64,000 nucleotides of DNA from Amorphophallus konjac (GCA_022559845.1 CM040118.1:159484331-159548330), one strand, 5' to 3'; positions 10,288-22,003 are shown, numbered from the stretch's first letter. A program made the numbers and translations. The notes: generated by a model from the letters alone, not told the origin.

Positions 10288-11706
10288 TTATTCAAACCAA
10301 CTGAAATTTTTTTCATCATGCTGAAATTTACACAAGCCAAGTTCTCTTCTAAGAAATTTGAACCTTTCATTCCCTAGTGTCTTAGTAAAGATATCAGTAA
10401 TTTATTTTTCTATTTCAATAAAATTCAGTTCAATTTCCTTTTTATTGACAGCATCTCTAAGAAAATGGTGTTTGATCTCAATATGCTTAGTCCTAGAATG
10501 ATGAACATGATTTTTAGCTAAACATATATCACTAGTATTATCACACAACATTGGAATACATTCCAGTTTTATTTGATAATCAGCCAGTTGGTGCTTGATC
10601 CAAAGTACTTGGGCTGCACAGTTACCAGCTGCAACATATTCAGCTTCAGCTGTGGACAAAGCAACTGTGTGTTACTTCTTAGATGCCCAAGACACTAGAC
10701 AACCACCTAAGAATTGACAGTAGTCACTAGTGCTTTTTCTATCTACTCGACACCCAGCATAGTCTGCATCAGTGTAGGCTAGAAGTTCTAACTCACACCT
10801 AGCAGGATACCATAGACCAAGCTCTTGGGTGCCTAATAGATACCTAAAAATTCTTTTCACAGATTTAAGGTGTGATTCTTTAGGACTAGCATGAAATCTA
10901 GAACATAAACACACTGCAAACTGAATATCAGGCCTAGATGTTGTAAGATATAAAAGGGATCCGATCATACCTCTATATAGCTTTTGGTCCACTGGTTTAC
11001 CTTGAGGATCTTCATCTAAGCTGGTCGAGATACCCATTGGAGCAGCTATTTCTTTGAGGTCTGCCATCTTGTATTTCTTCAGTAAATCCCTTACGTACTT
11101 GGACTGAGAGATGAAGGTTCCATCCTTTGACTGTGTAACCTGTAGTCCAAGAAATAATTTGAGCTCGCCCATTGAGCTCATTTCAAATTCATTAGTCATA
11201 ATTTGAGAAAACTCCTCACACAGTTTGGGGTTAGTTGACCCAAAAACTATGTCATCCACATAAATTTGAACAATAAGTATATCTGGATGACTTACCTTAG
11301 TGAACAAAGTTTGATCAACTACTCCTCTTGTGAAGTTCTTATCTGTGAGAAATTTGCTCAATCTGTCATACCAAGCTCTAGGAGCTTGCTTAAGACCATA
11401 GAGAGCTTTACTAAGTTTATAAACATGATTGGGGAAGTCTAAATATTCAAAGCTAGGAGGCTGCCTCACATAGACATCCTCACTGATTTCCCCATTCAGA
11501 AAGGCAGATTTTACATCAATCTGCTGAAGATTTATTCCTAGGGAACATGCATAAGCCAATAAAATTCTGATTGCTTCTAACCTGGCTACAGGGGCAAAAG
11601 ATTCTTCAAAGTCTATTCCAAATTCCTGGTTATACCCCTGAGCTACAAGTCTGGCCTTATTCTTAACCACATTCCCCGATTCATCAGTTTTATTTCTGAA
11701 GACTCA
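10288..11706 (-). pseudogene. Element E pol: copia RT and RNase H
   Basis: RT begins with [20 protein letters not shown] and includes [11 protein letters not shown] and the catalytic YVDDIVFGS. RNase H follows with [17 protein letters not shown] and STAEAEYVAAGNCAAQVLW. TGA at 11704-11706 and TAA at 10672-10674 and 10402-10404 interrupt the frame at places where the family has Trp or Gln; the frame then continues through DIFTKTLGNERFKFLRRELGL to TAA at 10288-10290, the likely true end. The enzyme would copy genomic RNA into cDNA in virus-like particles. No frameshift is seen, so decay is by substitution. Confidence 0.9.
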
Positions 11707-13125
11707 TTTAGTCCCTATGACTGTCTCATGATCAGGAGGTGGAACCAAGTGCCACACCTTATTCCTGTCAAATTGATTGAGCTCCTCATGCATAGCATTA
11801 ATCCAATGCACATCCTTGAGAGCACAGTCAATGGACTTGGGTTCTACATGTGATACAAAAGCATATGCATTCAGTTCATTTTGAATTCTTAAATGGCCTC
11901 TAGTCCTAGGAGGGTCATGCAAATTGCCAATTACATTATCTATAGGATGATCTTTTAGATATCTAATGTTGACAATTTCATCATCATGATTTTCATTTAC
12001 CTCCCCCTGAACTGTAGGCTCTTCTCCAATAAGCTCTTCATTTTCTTCCTCATCTTCGGATTTGTCTGCAGGATTCCCTTCTTTCAGAATATCACCATTG
12101 TCTTCATTCCTGCATTGACCAATATTAGTCTTTACCAAAGATTCATCAAAAACAATATGTGAAGATTCTTCAACAGATTTAGAATTCAGATTATATACTC
12201 TATATGCCCAGATGTTTTCAGAATAACCAAGAAAAATTCCTGGTTCACCTTTAGGTTCAAATTTATCAAGGTCTCTTTTATCATTTATGTGAATAAAGCA
12301 TTTGCAACCAAAAACCTTGAAATGAGCAATTGAAGGTTTCTTACCCTTTATGATCTCATAAGGTGTTTTCTGGGTAGAAGGTCTTACCATAGCTCTGTTA
12401 ATTACATAACAGGCAGTATTTACAGCTTCAGCCCAGAACTTCCTTGGCAGACCACCTTCAACCAAGAGTGTACGACCCATCTCCACCAAGGTTCTGTTTC
12501 TCCTCTCCACAACTCCATTCTGCTCGGGTGTTCTTGGTGAGGAGAACTTGTGATGAATTTCATTTGTCCTGCAGAAATCCTCAAACTGTGAGTTTTCAAA
12601 CTCACCTCCATGATCAGTTAAAATATTTTCAATTTTCTGGTTTATCTTAAGATAGAACTCCTGAAATTCTGTGAATGCATCACTTTTCTGTGACAAGAAA
12701 TATACCCAAGTGTACCTAGAGAAGTCATCTACCATGACAAACCCATACCTCCTCCCTGATAAGCTGACAGACCTGGTTGGCCCAAAAAGGTCCATGTGTA
12801 TCAGCTCATAGGGTTTAGAGGACAAATCTTCTGTTCTAGATTTGAATGACTTCCTAGTTAACTTGGATTGAGTACATGCATCACAAAGTTTATTTTCTTT
12901 CTTAAAGGAAACTTCAGGAAGTCCTCTAACCATGATGTGCTTATTCAATTTATGCAATACTGTGTAACTAGCATGGCCTAACCTACGATGCCATAAGAAT
13001 GCTAAATCCTCTCTGCTAGCAGTAAGGCATAGGTTAGAATGTTGTATATCATCTATCATGTAAGTATTATTTATTCTCTTACCAGAAAATTTAACAATTT
13101 CGGAATCAGGTTCAAAAACTTCTCA
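11707..13125 (-). pseudogene. Element E pol: GAG-pre-integrase and integrase
   Basis: The zinc-binding HHCC region reads HRRLGHASYTVLHKLNK with CDACTQSKLTRKSF. The core has HMDLFGP, FVMVDDFSRYTW, LTDHGGEFENSQF and PRTPEQNGVVERRNRTL, supplying the D-D-E triad. After the core come the copia-typical KVFGCKCF and GIFLGYSEN segments and an acidic linker (about 12000-12070). TGA at 13123-13125 separates it from protease and TGA at 11704-11706 from RT, both within one continuous frame. Integrase inserts cDNA into the genome. Confidence 0.9.
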
Positions 13126-13515
13126 GCATTGAGAGTCAAAAAGAACTTTGTATCCTTTATCACATAGCTGGCTGATGCTAAGTAAGTTATATGCTAAACC
13201 TTCAACCAGCATGACATCTTCAATGCAACAGGTAGTACACTTACCTACCTTACCTGTCCCGACAATCTTACCCTTTGTGTTGCTACCAAAGGTGACAAGG
13301 CCTCCATGTTTCTCTGTCAACATGCAGAACTTGGCCTTATCTCCTGTCATATGCCTGGAGCAGCCACTATCCAAGTACCACAGATTGTTCTTGGCTGCCA
13401 GGCATACCTGCACACACAATCAGGTAGAGAATTGTGGAACCCAAGTCTGATTGGGCTCCTGAGCAGATGAAATGCAGTTGAAACATGAAAGCAAGCTTTT
13501 AGGAATCCACATTTA
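13126..13515 (-). pseudogene. Element E: aspartic protease
   Basis: NNLWYLDSGCSRHMTGDKAKF contains the DSG catalytic triad of copia proteases, followed by KGKIVGTGKVG and the LLSISQLCDKGYKV flap/end segment. TAA at 13513-13515 lies just upstream. The protease would cut Gag-Pol into mature proteins. Confidence 0.85.
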
Positions 13516-13821
13516 TTTAAAAGAATTCTGTTCGGTGGATTTTTCGGATTCCTTTTTGTTGTGTTTCTTCTTATTTGCACCAGCAGGATTATTTACAGAT
13601 TTGTTGCTTCTGTGCGAGTGCCTTGGCCAGGGTGTATTCACGAAACTTTGGCCATAATAATCTTTGGGCTGGCTGAAGAAATGTTGGTTCCTAGGTGTCC
13701 AATTGCCATACCCACCAACCCAATTTCTGGTGTAAGGTCTATAAGATTGTGTAGCATGATGTCCATAACCTGTAAACCTTCCCTGAGTCCTAGTCCACCC
13801 TGACCTATCTGGATAGGTTGA

Positions 13822-15036
13822 CTATGCAGTGTAGTGGGACTGGGCTCTAGATTGGTAGAAATGTTTGGGTTGAGCTCTAAATACATTCTGTCTCCCCTGC
13901 ACCTTGGACCCTACTGACCTATTCACAGGTGTGTATTGGGTCTTCTTCTGAGATGGTGATGGTGGTGGAGACTTGGTGACTTTAGCATGGGGTTTATGTG
14001 AATGTGTAGGCTGACCCCTAACCTGAGACTGAGCCTTAGAATTTGGCTTGGATGTACCAGCTCTACTAGGCTCACTAATCTTTTGTTTGCCCTTCTCCTC
14101 AGCACTGGGCTTCTTCAGATTTCCAGTTTTGTTCACAGAAATTTTTGAATTCATGTTAATTATAGGTCCTTTCTCTTTTTGTGCGACAAATGAAATAGTC
14201 TTCATTCCAAAACTTTTTGTTGCACTAGAATTAAATCCAAGGCCCTCTTTCCTGAAATTGACTTTTGACCCTAACAAAGCATTTAGGTTGTCTGAACCTT
14301 GGGTCATTTTCTCAATAATTTTCAGCTTGTCCTCATTATCTTTCTGAATATCTTTAATGGATTTCTTCAGTTCGATGTTCACACTTAGGACAGCTTCATA
14401 TGTTTCACTCACAATTTTCATCTCACTCTCATATTTCTGTATTTTCAATTTCCATTCATCAGTTTCTTTTTCTAACCTCTCATTTTCTTCTTTAGAGGCT
14501 TTTAACTCATACTTGATTTCTTCTATTTCAGAGCATGTGAGTTTCAGCTTATTATTCTCAGATTCAAGGCATGCAATTTTATCAGTTAGAGTTGTGTCAT
14601 TTTGCATGAAATTTATTTTTCTTCTTAGATGCCTATTTTCCTTTCTGATATCATCTGCTTTATCAGCTATTTCATGATAGGCATCTACCCAATCAGCAAT
14701 AGTGAAATTATCGAATCGAGAGGATACCTCATCTGAGTCTTCCTCTCTGTCTTCAGAGCTGGTTGCCATGAGGCAAATGGGCTTTTCTGATTCTCCCTCA
14801 CTGTCCGAGCTGTTGCTCAAGCTACCTTCGTCCTCATCACTCCAGGTACTCACCATGGCTTTCCCTTTAGTGTTCTTTTTCTTGGACTTGTGCTTGAGCT
14901 TCTGATTCTCCGGACAATCAGCTTTTAGGTGTCCAGCCTTCCTACATTGGTAACACACATTAGATTCAGTTTGCTTAGCAGGATTAGATTTATACCTTTT
15001 ATCCCGTCGGCCACCACTATAGTTTCTTCGGCTAAA
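13822..15036 (-). pseudogene. Element E gag: zinc knuckle and coiled-coil region
   Basis: One CCHC zinc knuckle (CYQCRKAGHLKADC, CX2CX4HX4C) is followed by a basic KHKSKKKNTKGK stretch, an acidic Ser/Asp-rich segment, then about 150 residues rich in Glu, Lys and Leu without Pro that should form coiled coils, and a basic Ser/Pro/Gln tail. Long coiled-coil Gag extensions are a Sirevirus trait. TGA (15037-15039) upstream and TAG (13822-13824) downstream interrupt the shared frame. The knuckle packages genomic RNA; the coils may aid particle assembly or host interactions. Confidence 0.85.
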
Positions 15037-15843
15037 TCACCTTCCTTCTTTCCTGAGGAACCGCCTGAATTCCTTGGTGATCATTGCTATATCATCACCT
15101 ACTATTTCTTCTCCAGACAGGCTCTCCTCGGATGATGATCCATTACTGCTGGATCGGCTGGATTTGCTGGCACCAGCCTTCAGTGCAATCGGCTTTCTCT
15201 TCTTCTCAGCTTCATCTATCTTCGGCAGATTAATTTCATAAGCCATCAGCGAACCAATTAACTCATCTGCCCTGGTGTTGCGCAGATCCCTCGACTCTTC
15301 CATTACAGTAGCTTTAGTGTGCCAAACATGAGTCAGGGAACGCAGGATTTTCCTTAAAATGTCATGTTCTGAGTATGTCTTCCCAAGACCTCTGAGACCG
15401 TTTATGATGATTATCAGTCGAGCATACATCTCCTTGATGGTCTCATTGGGCTTCATCTTGAAGGCTTCATACTCTGACACCAGGAGGTTCACCTTCATCT
15501 CTTTGACCTGAGAGGTCCCTTCATAGATGACCTCCAGCGTATCCCACATCTGTTTAGCTGAAGTGCAAGATGATACACGGGAAAACTCTGTGGGGTGCAG
15601 AGCGCACTGAATAGCATTGATGGCACTCCAGTTCATAGTAGACCTTCGGATCTCTTCTTTGGTCCAGACATCCTCATTCGGGGACAGCTCAAAAGGTCCC
15701 TTACTCACCACCTTCCAAATCTCGTAGTCCTTCGCCCTCAAAAAGACTTGCATACGATTCTTCCAGTATGCATAATTTGATCCATCGAAGTAAGGGGGCT
15801 TGGTGGTAGAATGTCCCTCAGCAATCATCCCTCGAGCATCCAT
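15037..15843 (-). pseudogene. Element E gag: N-terminal capsid-like domain
   Basis: I place the start at MDARGMIAEGHSTT (15843) because the frame upstream simply translates the primer binding site. PPYFDGSNYAYWKNRMQVFLRAKDYEIW is the copia Gag N-terminal motif; AKQMWDTLEVIYEGTSQVKEMKVN and ADELIGSLMAYEI follow, as in UBN2-type Gag domains. The frame stops at TGA 15037-15039, after which it continues into the zinc-knuckle part. The protein forms the virus-like particle. Without readthrough only this 268-residue part would be made. Confidence 0.85.
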
Positions 15844-15887
15844 CTGTACCTTCCTCTTCGGGCTGTAAGTCCCTGTAGAAGAGTTAG

Positions 15888-15899
15888 GCTCTGATACCA
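15888..15899 (-). other. Primer binding site of element E (initiator Met tRNA)
   Basis: Minus strand TGGTATCAGAGC, complementary to the 3' end of plant initiator methionine tRNA, 2 nt from the LTR end (ACAACA). Confidence 0.9.
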
Positions 15900-16199
15900 A
15901 CTGTTGTGTTAGATGGAAGCACTCTATCACCACGGAGAGTGGATCTAGAGGGGGGTGAATAGATCGATGGCCTAATTAAAACTAATATAAGGCTCTAATG
16001 CGGAATTAAAACGAGCAGCTGATGAACAACTGAATGAGCACAATAATATCAGAACAAAGCAGATCATAGTGATTGCGGACCTAAGCAATCATCTACTATG
16101 ATACGAACGGTTGAACTGAATCACAAGAACCACAAGGCAATCACACAGTAGACAGCAATTTTAAGGTGGTTCGATCTCAACCCAGAGATCTACGTCCAC

Positions 16200-16440
16200 C
16201 CCACACTCCAACTAGAGTGTGGATTCCGCTGACTCACAGCTTGAACCGCTGGGCAATACAGCTTAGCCTACAACCGCTGAGCTTCACAGCTTGCTGTCCG
16301 AGACCAAGTCTCACCCGCTAAGGATTACAGCTTCACTTGTCCAGTGGAATCCTCCACTACAACCGCTGGGGATTACAGCTTGACCCGTCCAGAGGTAGCA
16401 CCTCTGCAAACGCTGACTCACAGCTTGAAAACAAGAGTTC
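16200..16440. repeat. ACAGCTT-CCGCTG degenerate repeats in element E LTR (R/U5)
   Basis: Phrases such as CACAGCTTGAACCGCTGGG, TACAGCTTAGCCTACAACCGCTGAG and ACAGCTTGACCCGTCCAG recur about seven times at 25-40 bp spacing within the transcribed part of the LTR. Confidence 0.6.
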
Positions 16441-16713
16441 GAAAAACAAAAACAGAAACATACGAAAACAAGAAAGCCCAAAAGGGAATATAGCTCTCAA
16501 TGAGCAAAACTCAGCTCTGGTATCTGAACCAAGAGTCTGAGTAACAACCTCTCAAATAAACTCTCTCAACTCATCTCTCTCAATCTTCTTTTCTTTCTCT
16601 TTTTCTTCTCTCTGCTTTTCTTCTCTGTGGATCTCAGTGGCTCTCTACTGCTACAGCTTTTTCTGCTCGAGCTTCACCTCTTCGATCTGCCTTCTTCTGA
16701 GGAAGAAGACTTC

Positions 16714-16721
16714 CTTTTATA
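16714..16721 (-). promoter_or_regulatory. TATA box of element E 5' LTR
   Basis: TATAAAAG on the minus strand, about 870 bp before the primer site, followed by a CT-rich leader. Confidence 0.6.
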
Positions 16722-16919
16722 GCAGCAGCAAGCAAGAGGGTGTGTGGCTTCCACATTTCCCGCCCAAAGCACCTTGATCACGTGGCAGCATCCAGGCTCG
16801 TTGCTATACACGTGTCACGATCCTGGCACTCCTATTATCCTCGGATCACGTGCCATTCTTAATCTTCTCGACAAGGTACCTGTCAGTCAGTCAAAGAAAC
16901 TTATCAGTTTAAGGTTGAA

Positions 16920-18390
16920 ACATTGTACATACTTTATAGTATGTAATGTGCAGACATTGTATAGACTTGCTGAAGTGTAATGCAGTGTGCACAAGGTGAA
17001 GTATGCACAACAAAAACTGAATGCACTAACATGCCGTCGACCATTGTACAGACTTCATGTTCACTATGCAGACGTTGTACATACATGCTAATGTGTTAAT
17101 GTAGAATGCATCAAGCAAAGTGTGTACATTGAAGATGAATGCATAGACGTGCCGTCAACAGATGTGTGGACTTGGTGTACATGCGACAGTAGTGTATAGA
17201 CATTGCAGACTTGTGCAGACTAGCCAGTGTATGGACTTGGTGAGCATGCAGCACACAATGTGCAGACTTCGTGCAATGCATGAAGAAGTAATGTATAGAC
17301 TTGGCGTGCAATGTGCAATCAATGTACATACTTTGCAATGCCTAGTGTTAAGGCATGAGAGCACAATGCATCATGTACAGACTATGCGATATGCAACCAG
17401 ACGATGTCTAGACTTTGATAAATTGATGCACAACAAAAAGATGACTCTTTCCTAGGCGTCAGATTCAGAACGAACGCCCCTATTGATGGGCGTCAAATTT
17501 CAAGCATAATAAAATGTATAGACTTTCTACGGCATCAAGGCAACCATGATGATGTGCAATGTTCAGACTTGACAATATAAGAAGAACATATGCTGTACAG
17601 ACTTCGAATCAATAGATGCACGATGTACAGACTTTGCATGAGACGCTAGACGCTGTACAGACTTGGAGACAATGCATGCTGCAACGTATAGACTTAGCAT
17701 ATGCATGAGACGCTAAGTGAGACGGTGCATGTATAAACTTGAATGAGACACAGCATAAGACGCTGAACAGCCAAGGATGTATAGACTTAGCATGAGACGC
17801 TAAGTGAGACGGACGATGTATAGACTTTGGCAAAGCAAGGGCTATACAGACTTGATAGTGCACGATGTATAGACTTTGGCAAAGCAAGGGCTGTACAGAC
17901 TTCAACTCAGCTGCAATGTATAGACTTGCAGGTGCAACGTAGGTAAAGATCTAGGAGTGTATAGACTTGATATCGTGGAACACACAGGCTGTACAGACTT
18001 CACCGATGTATAGACTTGGAAATGCTGAAGCACTTGATGTAGCAATGTATAGACTTGATGCACAAACACATCTCTGTGATGTATAGACTTCATCGATGTA
18101 CAGACTTCGTTTCGTGCATGCTACAGGCCAATGTATGGACTTTGAATGAACGTGCATGCATTGTATAGACTTGAGTGATGCACAGCCATATGCAATGTAT
18201 AGACTTGAGACATGTATGGACTTAACTACTCGCACCAGCAATGGACTGTGTAGACTTGTGTGTGCTGCGATGCAATTATGGACTTGTGTGTATGCAATGT
18301 GCAGACTTTGTGCAGTCTACAAGCAATGTGCAGGCTTGTGTTCTAAACGATGCACAAGCACAACAAAATGTAATGTATAGACTCTGACTG
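16920..18390 (-). repeat. TGTAYAGACTT array in U3 of element E
   Basis: About 40 copies of an 11-nt core (TGTATAGACTT, TGTACAGACTT and one-base variants), all in the same orientation, separated by unrelated 15-50 bp spacers. On the element's own strand the core is AAGTCTRTACA. Confidence 0.85.
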
Positions 18391-18505
18391 CATGGAACAC
18401 ATAGAGAATCTGATAAAGACAGTTTCATCAAAACATAAACAGTTGCCAATCAATCAAAACAAGCTGTTGCCAATGACGTAAAACTTATTGTCAACATCAT
18501 CAACA

Positions 18506-18882
18506 CAGAGGAGTCACAACAACACCAACCGGTGACACCAGCAAAGCTTCATCGGGCCCCCACCGATGGCTACCAGCAAACCCTGTTAGGAGTTCTATCC
18601 CTTCAGAATAGATCATGTCCTGAGCAGCATCAATACCCAAGTGAGCGCTTTGTTCAACTTTGCTTCGGCCATCAAGCCCACTAGGGCCGAGCCACTTAAT
18701 CCTAGTCAAGGCCCTGGCTGTCTATTACAAAGACTAGCCAGTCTCCAGATCCACCCTGAAGCTCTAAACTACTCAGTTAAGGGTTAATCCACAGTAGTTG
18801 CTACAACATCAACAAGCCGTGGACGTCGTAACATACAGGCAACGTCTCCTGATAGCGACAAGCTCGGACAGCAACCGTGAGG
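18506..18882 (+). mobile_element. Element F (Ty3/gypsy) noncoding 3' region, left piece
   Basis: Noncoding. Its right end continues, across the inserted solo LTR, into 21161 onward. A segment with GACAGCGACAAGCT and GCAACCATGAGGC at 21880-21935 resembles GATAGCGACAAGCT and GCAACCGTGAGG here (18850-18882), so the two sides contain imperfect copies of one stretch. Confidence 0.45.
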
Positions 18883-19750
18883 TGTTATGCCCCTGTGGTC
18901 ATTTGTGTCATTCGATATCATCATGTGGTCATTTGAGTTATTTGATATTCTTGGTTTTGATAATGGCTAAACATTCATTGTTGTTTTCCACTCTCATATG
19001 ATTGACATACGTGATGTTTTATTCATGACAGATAAGCCAATGAATGGACAAGGAATGGAGTGGAGATGGCAAATGTGAAAGCCTAATGATCGCGCCCAAG
19101 CAAGGATGGAAATCCTTTCAAATTGTGATCAATCAAACGATCAAACTCATGGCAGTCGCCTGGCAAACCAAACGAGTGGATAAGCATCTTGCCTCTCTAC
19201 CATTCAATACAGGTGGTATATGTCATTTACTGTCAAGCACAATTGGTAAGATTCTTACCTTGTTATAGCTATCAATCTCACCATGGGTATTCCATATACC
19301 TCTCATTTCTAAACTTCATTCATGATAATTGAGATTCACAATGATAACTTGGATTGATAACTTACAAGTTCACTCTTCAAATGCATTAGTTTCTCATTCC
19401 AATCATGGTAACATGCTCAAATGGTCTTGATGCTTCTAATACATAAACCAAGTGAAATCCAACCCCCAAATGTATGAAATAAACATCTACTTAAAGTCAT
19501 TGTTATTTGGATGTATTTCATTGGGCTAACACTTCAACTTTGCAGGACTAGGTCATTCCAGTCAACACTTCACATAGCCACGATCGATGCACAAAGAAGC
19601 ATCACCATGAGAATCCAAGGTCAAAGACTCAGTTGACACCTTCAAGACTATCAAGGTTGATGCCACAGATGAGAATAGGATGCTAAAGGAGTTAAGCGAC
19701 TGAGCTAAAGGGTTACCGGACTGAACCGGGGAAACCCGGGGGTCTGCCCA

Positions 19751-19867
19751 GCTGGCGGTCGACCGCCAGCCCAGGGGCGCTCGACCGCCCCTGCCAGTAG
19801 CTCCATGTCTGCACGATTCTTAGTGGCGGTCGACCGCCAGCTCAGTAGCTTCTGCAGGTCGACTGCC
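19751..19867. repeat. GCGGTCGACCGC palindromes in the copia solo LTR
   Basis: A 20-nt perfect palindrome GCTGGCGGTCGACCGCCAGC lies at 19751-19770; AGGGGCG/CGCCCCT arms with a 6-nt centre at 19773-19792; a 16-nt perfect palindrome TGGCGGTCGACCGCCA at 19824-19839; a near-palindrome GCAGGTCGACTGC at about 19854-19866. All lie upstream of the TATA box. Confidence 0.85.
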
Positions 19868-20005
19868 AGCCCCGAGCCAACAATTGTGGACTTCGTTTTC
19901 CACCTTGAGACCAGCCCCTTTCCATGGATTTGTTTAATCAAAAGTCACCCAATCTCCCATGATTTGTGGATCTGGTCTGGGAGATGTCTATGGACCATTC
20001 AAAGT

Positions 20006-20013
20006 CTATAAAA
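20006..20013 (+). promoter_or_regulatory. TATA box of the copia solo LTR
   Basis: CTATAAAA just downstream of the palindrome cluster. Confidence 0.6.
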
Positions 20014-20062
20014 CCAATGCAAGAGGGTTACAAAACCCTAGTTGATCAAGTGAATCAAAGAG

Positions 20063-20412
20063 AGATCAAGAGAGGCTAGAGGAGGTGCTTGGAAGGAGGG
20101 GTATTATAGCCGTGAACAGTACTTCGTGCAGAAGTTCTTCATCCATTCCAAGGTGATTCAAGCATAGATCTGAAGCAAGCAACCTCCAAGGAAGCTAGAA
20201 GCAATCAAGGTCTCAAGGGCGATCAAAGCTACATCCATACACTTCTTCATCAACTCAATTGAATCCAAGGCATCAAGAGGGAACAAGAGAGGCAAAAGAG
20301 GAGGTTGGAAGAAGATGTACTGTAGCCGTGAACAGTACTCCGTGCAGAAGCTCTTCATTCTTTCCAAGGTGATTCAAGCTCAGATCTCAATCCAGCAACC
20401 TCCAAGGAAGAG
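20063..20412 (+). repeat. Direct duplication, 216-bp offset, in solo LTR
   Basis: TAGCCGTGAACAGTACT, CGTGCAGAAG, CCAAGGTGATTCAAGC and AACCTCCAAGGAAG occur at about 20100-20200 and again at about 20317-20412. Confidence 0.75.
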
Positions 20413-20674
20413 TAGACGCAAGCAAGGCTATCAAGGTGATCCATTGAAGCTCATTTCTCAAGAGAGATTAAATCTGCATCCTTTATCTTCTTCATCAACT
20501 CAAGGTGATTCAAGGAGGATCATTTCACAAGGAAGAAGATATCATTGAAGCATCAGATTCAAGCTCCAGCAATCTCAGACAAGATCTTTTCTCTTTGAGC
20601 ATATTCCATATCTTGTTTGAGTATTTTCATATTTGTTCTCTTTTCATTTCATTCAAACATTTGAAACTGAAGAT

Positions 20675-20840
20675 CGTCCCTACCGGTGGTTAGTAGGAAG
20701 GCAATCGGAAGCTGTCTGATCTGCGGTGTTGACGTCCTTACCGGTGGTTAGTAGGAAGGCAATCGGAAGCTGTCCGATCTGCAGTGTTGACGTCCCTACC
20801 GGTGGTTAGTAGGAAGGCAATCAGAGATTTTTCCGATCTG
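20675..20840 (+). repeat. 58-bp tandem repeat, nearly three copies, in solo LTR
   Basis: Each copy contains CCTACCGGTGGTTAGTAGG, AAGGCAATCGGAAG and CGATCTGCGG. Copies start near 20675, 20733 and 20791; the third is partial. Confidence 0.85.
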
Positions 20841-21155
20841 CGGTTCAGTGCGTTGCACTAGTGAAGCCTCACCGAGTTTGGTGAGGGGTGGACGTAGGAC
20901 TGGGGATTCAGTCCGAACCACCTTAAAATCTCGTGTGTTGTGGTTTGCTTGTGCGATTGCTTCATGATAGATGCATGCTTAGGTTCAATATCTATATTAC
21001 TTATTCATATTGTTAAGTAAATCGTTGTGTGCTATGCTAAGCTAGTTATATTCCCCTGTAATTCTTTTTATCTAGCTTTAAAGAGGGGTGTTCTGCGAAA
21101 AGAGGGGCAGATCTATTCACCCCTCCCCTCTAGATCTGCCATCCACTACTCAACA

Positions 21156-22003
21156 TGAGGCTCCCACGTAAAAAAAGAAGAAAAAAGAACAAAAAGGGGG
21201 CTAAAAATAGAGGTGCCCGACGGCCTCAGTCAGCCCCTCCCATGGGACTACTGAGGGCAAAAAATGTCTTAAACTTAACTGAGGTGAAAATCCGTAAGGG
21301 CGCCTTAGGCAAAATCGAGTAACCCCTCGGTGTGAAAACCCGTAAGGGCACACCGGAAAAAGTAAAAGGGGGCCAGCCTTGGTGAAGACCAGAAAGGGTG
21401 GTGGAGTTGGTAAAGAGAAAATAAAAAAAAATCTCTCCTCCTCACTAGGAACAACCAACCACCTTACCCTAAATTCCTGACCAGTATACCCGAACAATGG
21501 GTCAGCAAACCTCCATCTGGCCATCACACTATCATGGTTGGTCTACACCTAAACCCTTGACCAGTACACTACCCCAGTCGGTCAGCTCCCATTATTCAAC
21601 TTAATACACCACCACAGTCGACCTACTTATTTCTTCCTAGCCTTACACCATCTCGGTCGGCCTCTACCCTCTTGACCAATACGCCGTCACAGCTTGGCCA
21701 TTGAGTCACCAAGTCTAGTTAACTCAAGCTCCAGTCCAAGCTCCAGAGGCAAGCTACACAGATCAGCTAGCCTGAAGGTCTACACCAAAGTTTCATATTG
21801 CTCAGCAACATACCAACCCCCAGCAGGCAATTACAACATCAACACAATGGGTCACTGTTGATGACCCCTGAGTAATGTCCACTGACAGCGACAAGCTACG
21901 AACGCCAGACGCCAACCACCAAGCAACCATGAGGCTTCTAGGTAAAGGTCCTTCCAAAGAAGACTGGCCTATATTCGGAGGTTCATCTCCAACCTCTCCA
22001 GTC
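21156..22003 (+). mobile_element. Element F (Ty3/gypsy) noncoding 3' region, right piece
   Basis: Contains AAAATCCGTAAGGGCGCCTTAGGC and GAAAACCCGTAAGGGCACACCGG, phrases of a kind I associate with the region before the 3' LTR of some plant gypsy elements. No open frame with a recognisable domain. Runs up to a purine tract at 22004. Confidence 0.45.

Larger units (their letters stand above)
9641..18505 (-). mobile_element. Element E: Ty1/copia retrotransposon, Sirevirus-like
   Basis: On the minus strand: 5' LTR (18505 to 15902), initiator-Met primer site, gag, protease, integrase, RT and RNase H in copia order (IN before RT). The long Gag with a charged coiled-coil stretch after the zinc knuckle and purine tracts before the 3' end suggest the Sirevirus lineage. 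No 3' LTR matching the 5' LTR was found; homology seems to end near 9640, so the 3' end is truncated or replaced. The whole gag-pol frame (15843 to 10288) stays in one register, broken only by stop codons. Confidence 0.85.
15902..18505 (-). repeat. 5' LTR of element E (about 2.6 kb)
   Basis: On the minus strand it starts TGTTGATGATGTTGAC (18505) and ends CATCTAACACAACA (15902). A TATAAAAG box (16714-16721) divides U3 from R. U5 includes CTATTCACCCCCCTCTAGATCC, shared with the copia solo LTR near 21110. U3 (about 16920-18390) is an array of TGTAYAGACTT motifs. The outer boundary at 18505 rests only on similarity of its first bases to other LTR starts. Confidence 0.65.
18883..21155 (+). mobile_element. 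Solo LTR of a Sirevirus-like copia element (2273 bp)
   Basis: Starts TGTTATGCCCC and ends CTACTCAACA, flanked on both sides by a perfect 5-bp duplication TGAGG (18878-18882 and 21156-21160). No internal coding region is present, so it most likely arose by recombination between the two LTRs of a full element. CTATAAAA at 20006-20013 is a TATA box. The 3' part (GGTGGACGTAGGACTGGGG, CGAACCACCTTAAAATC, CTATTCACCCCTCCCCTCTAG) matches the layout of element E's LTR. It carries palindromes and two tandem duplications. Confidence 0.9.

Noticed and set aside
13472..14677. Plus-strand hydrophobic frames suggesting membrane proteins
   Set aside because: They are complements of the Lys/Glu-rich coiled-coil gag of element E, which gives Phe/Leu/Ser-rich frames on the other strand.
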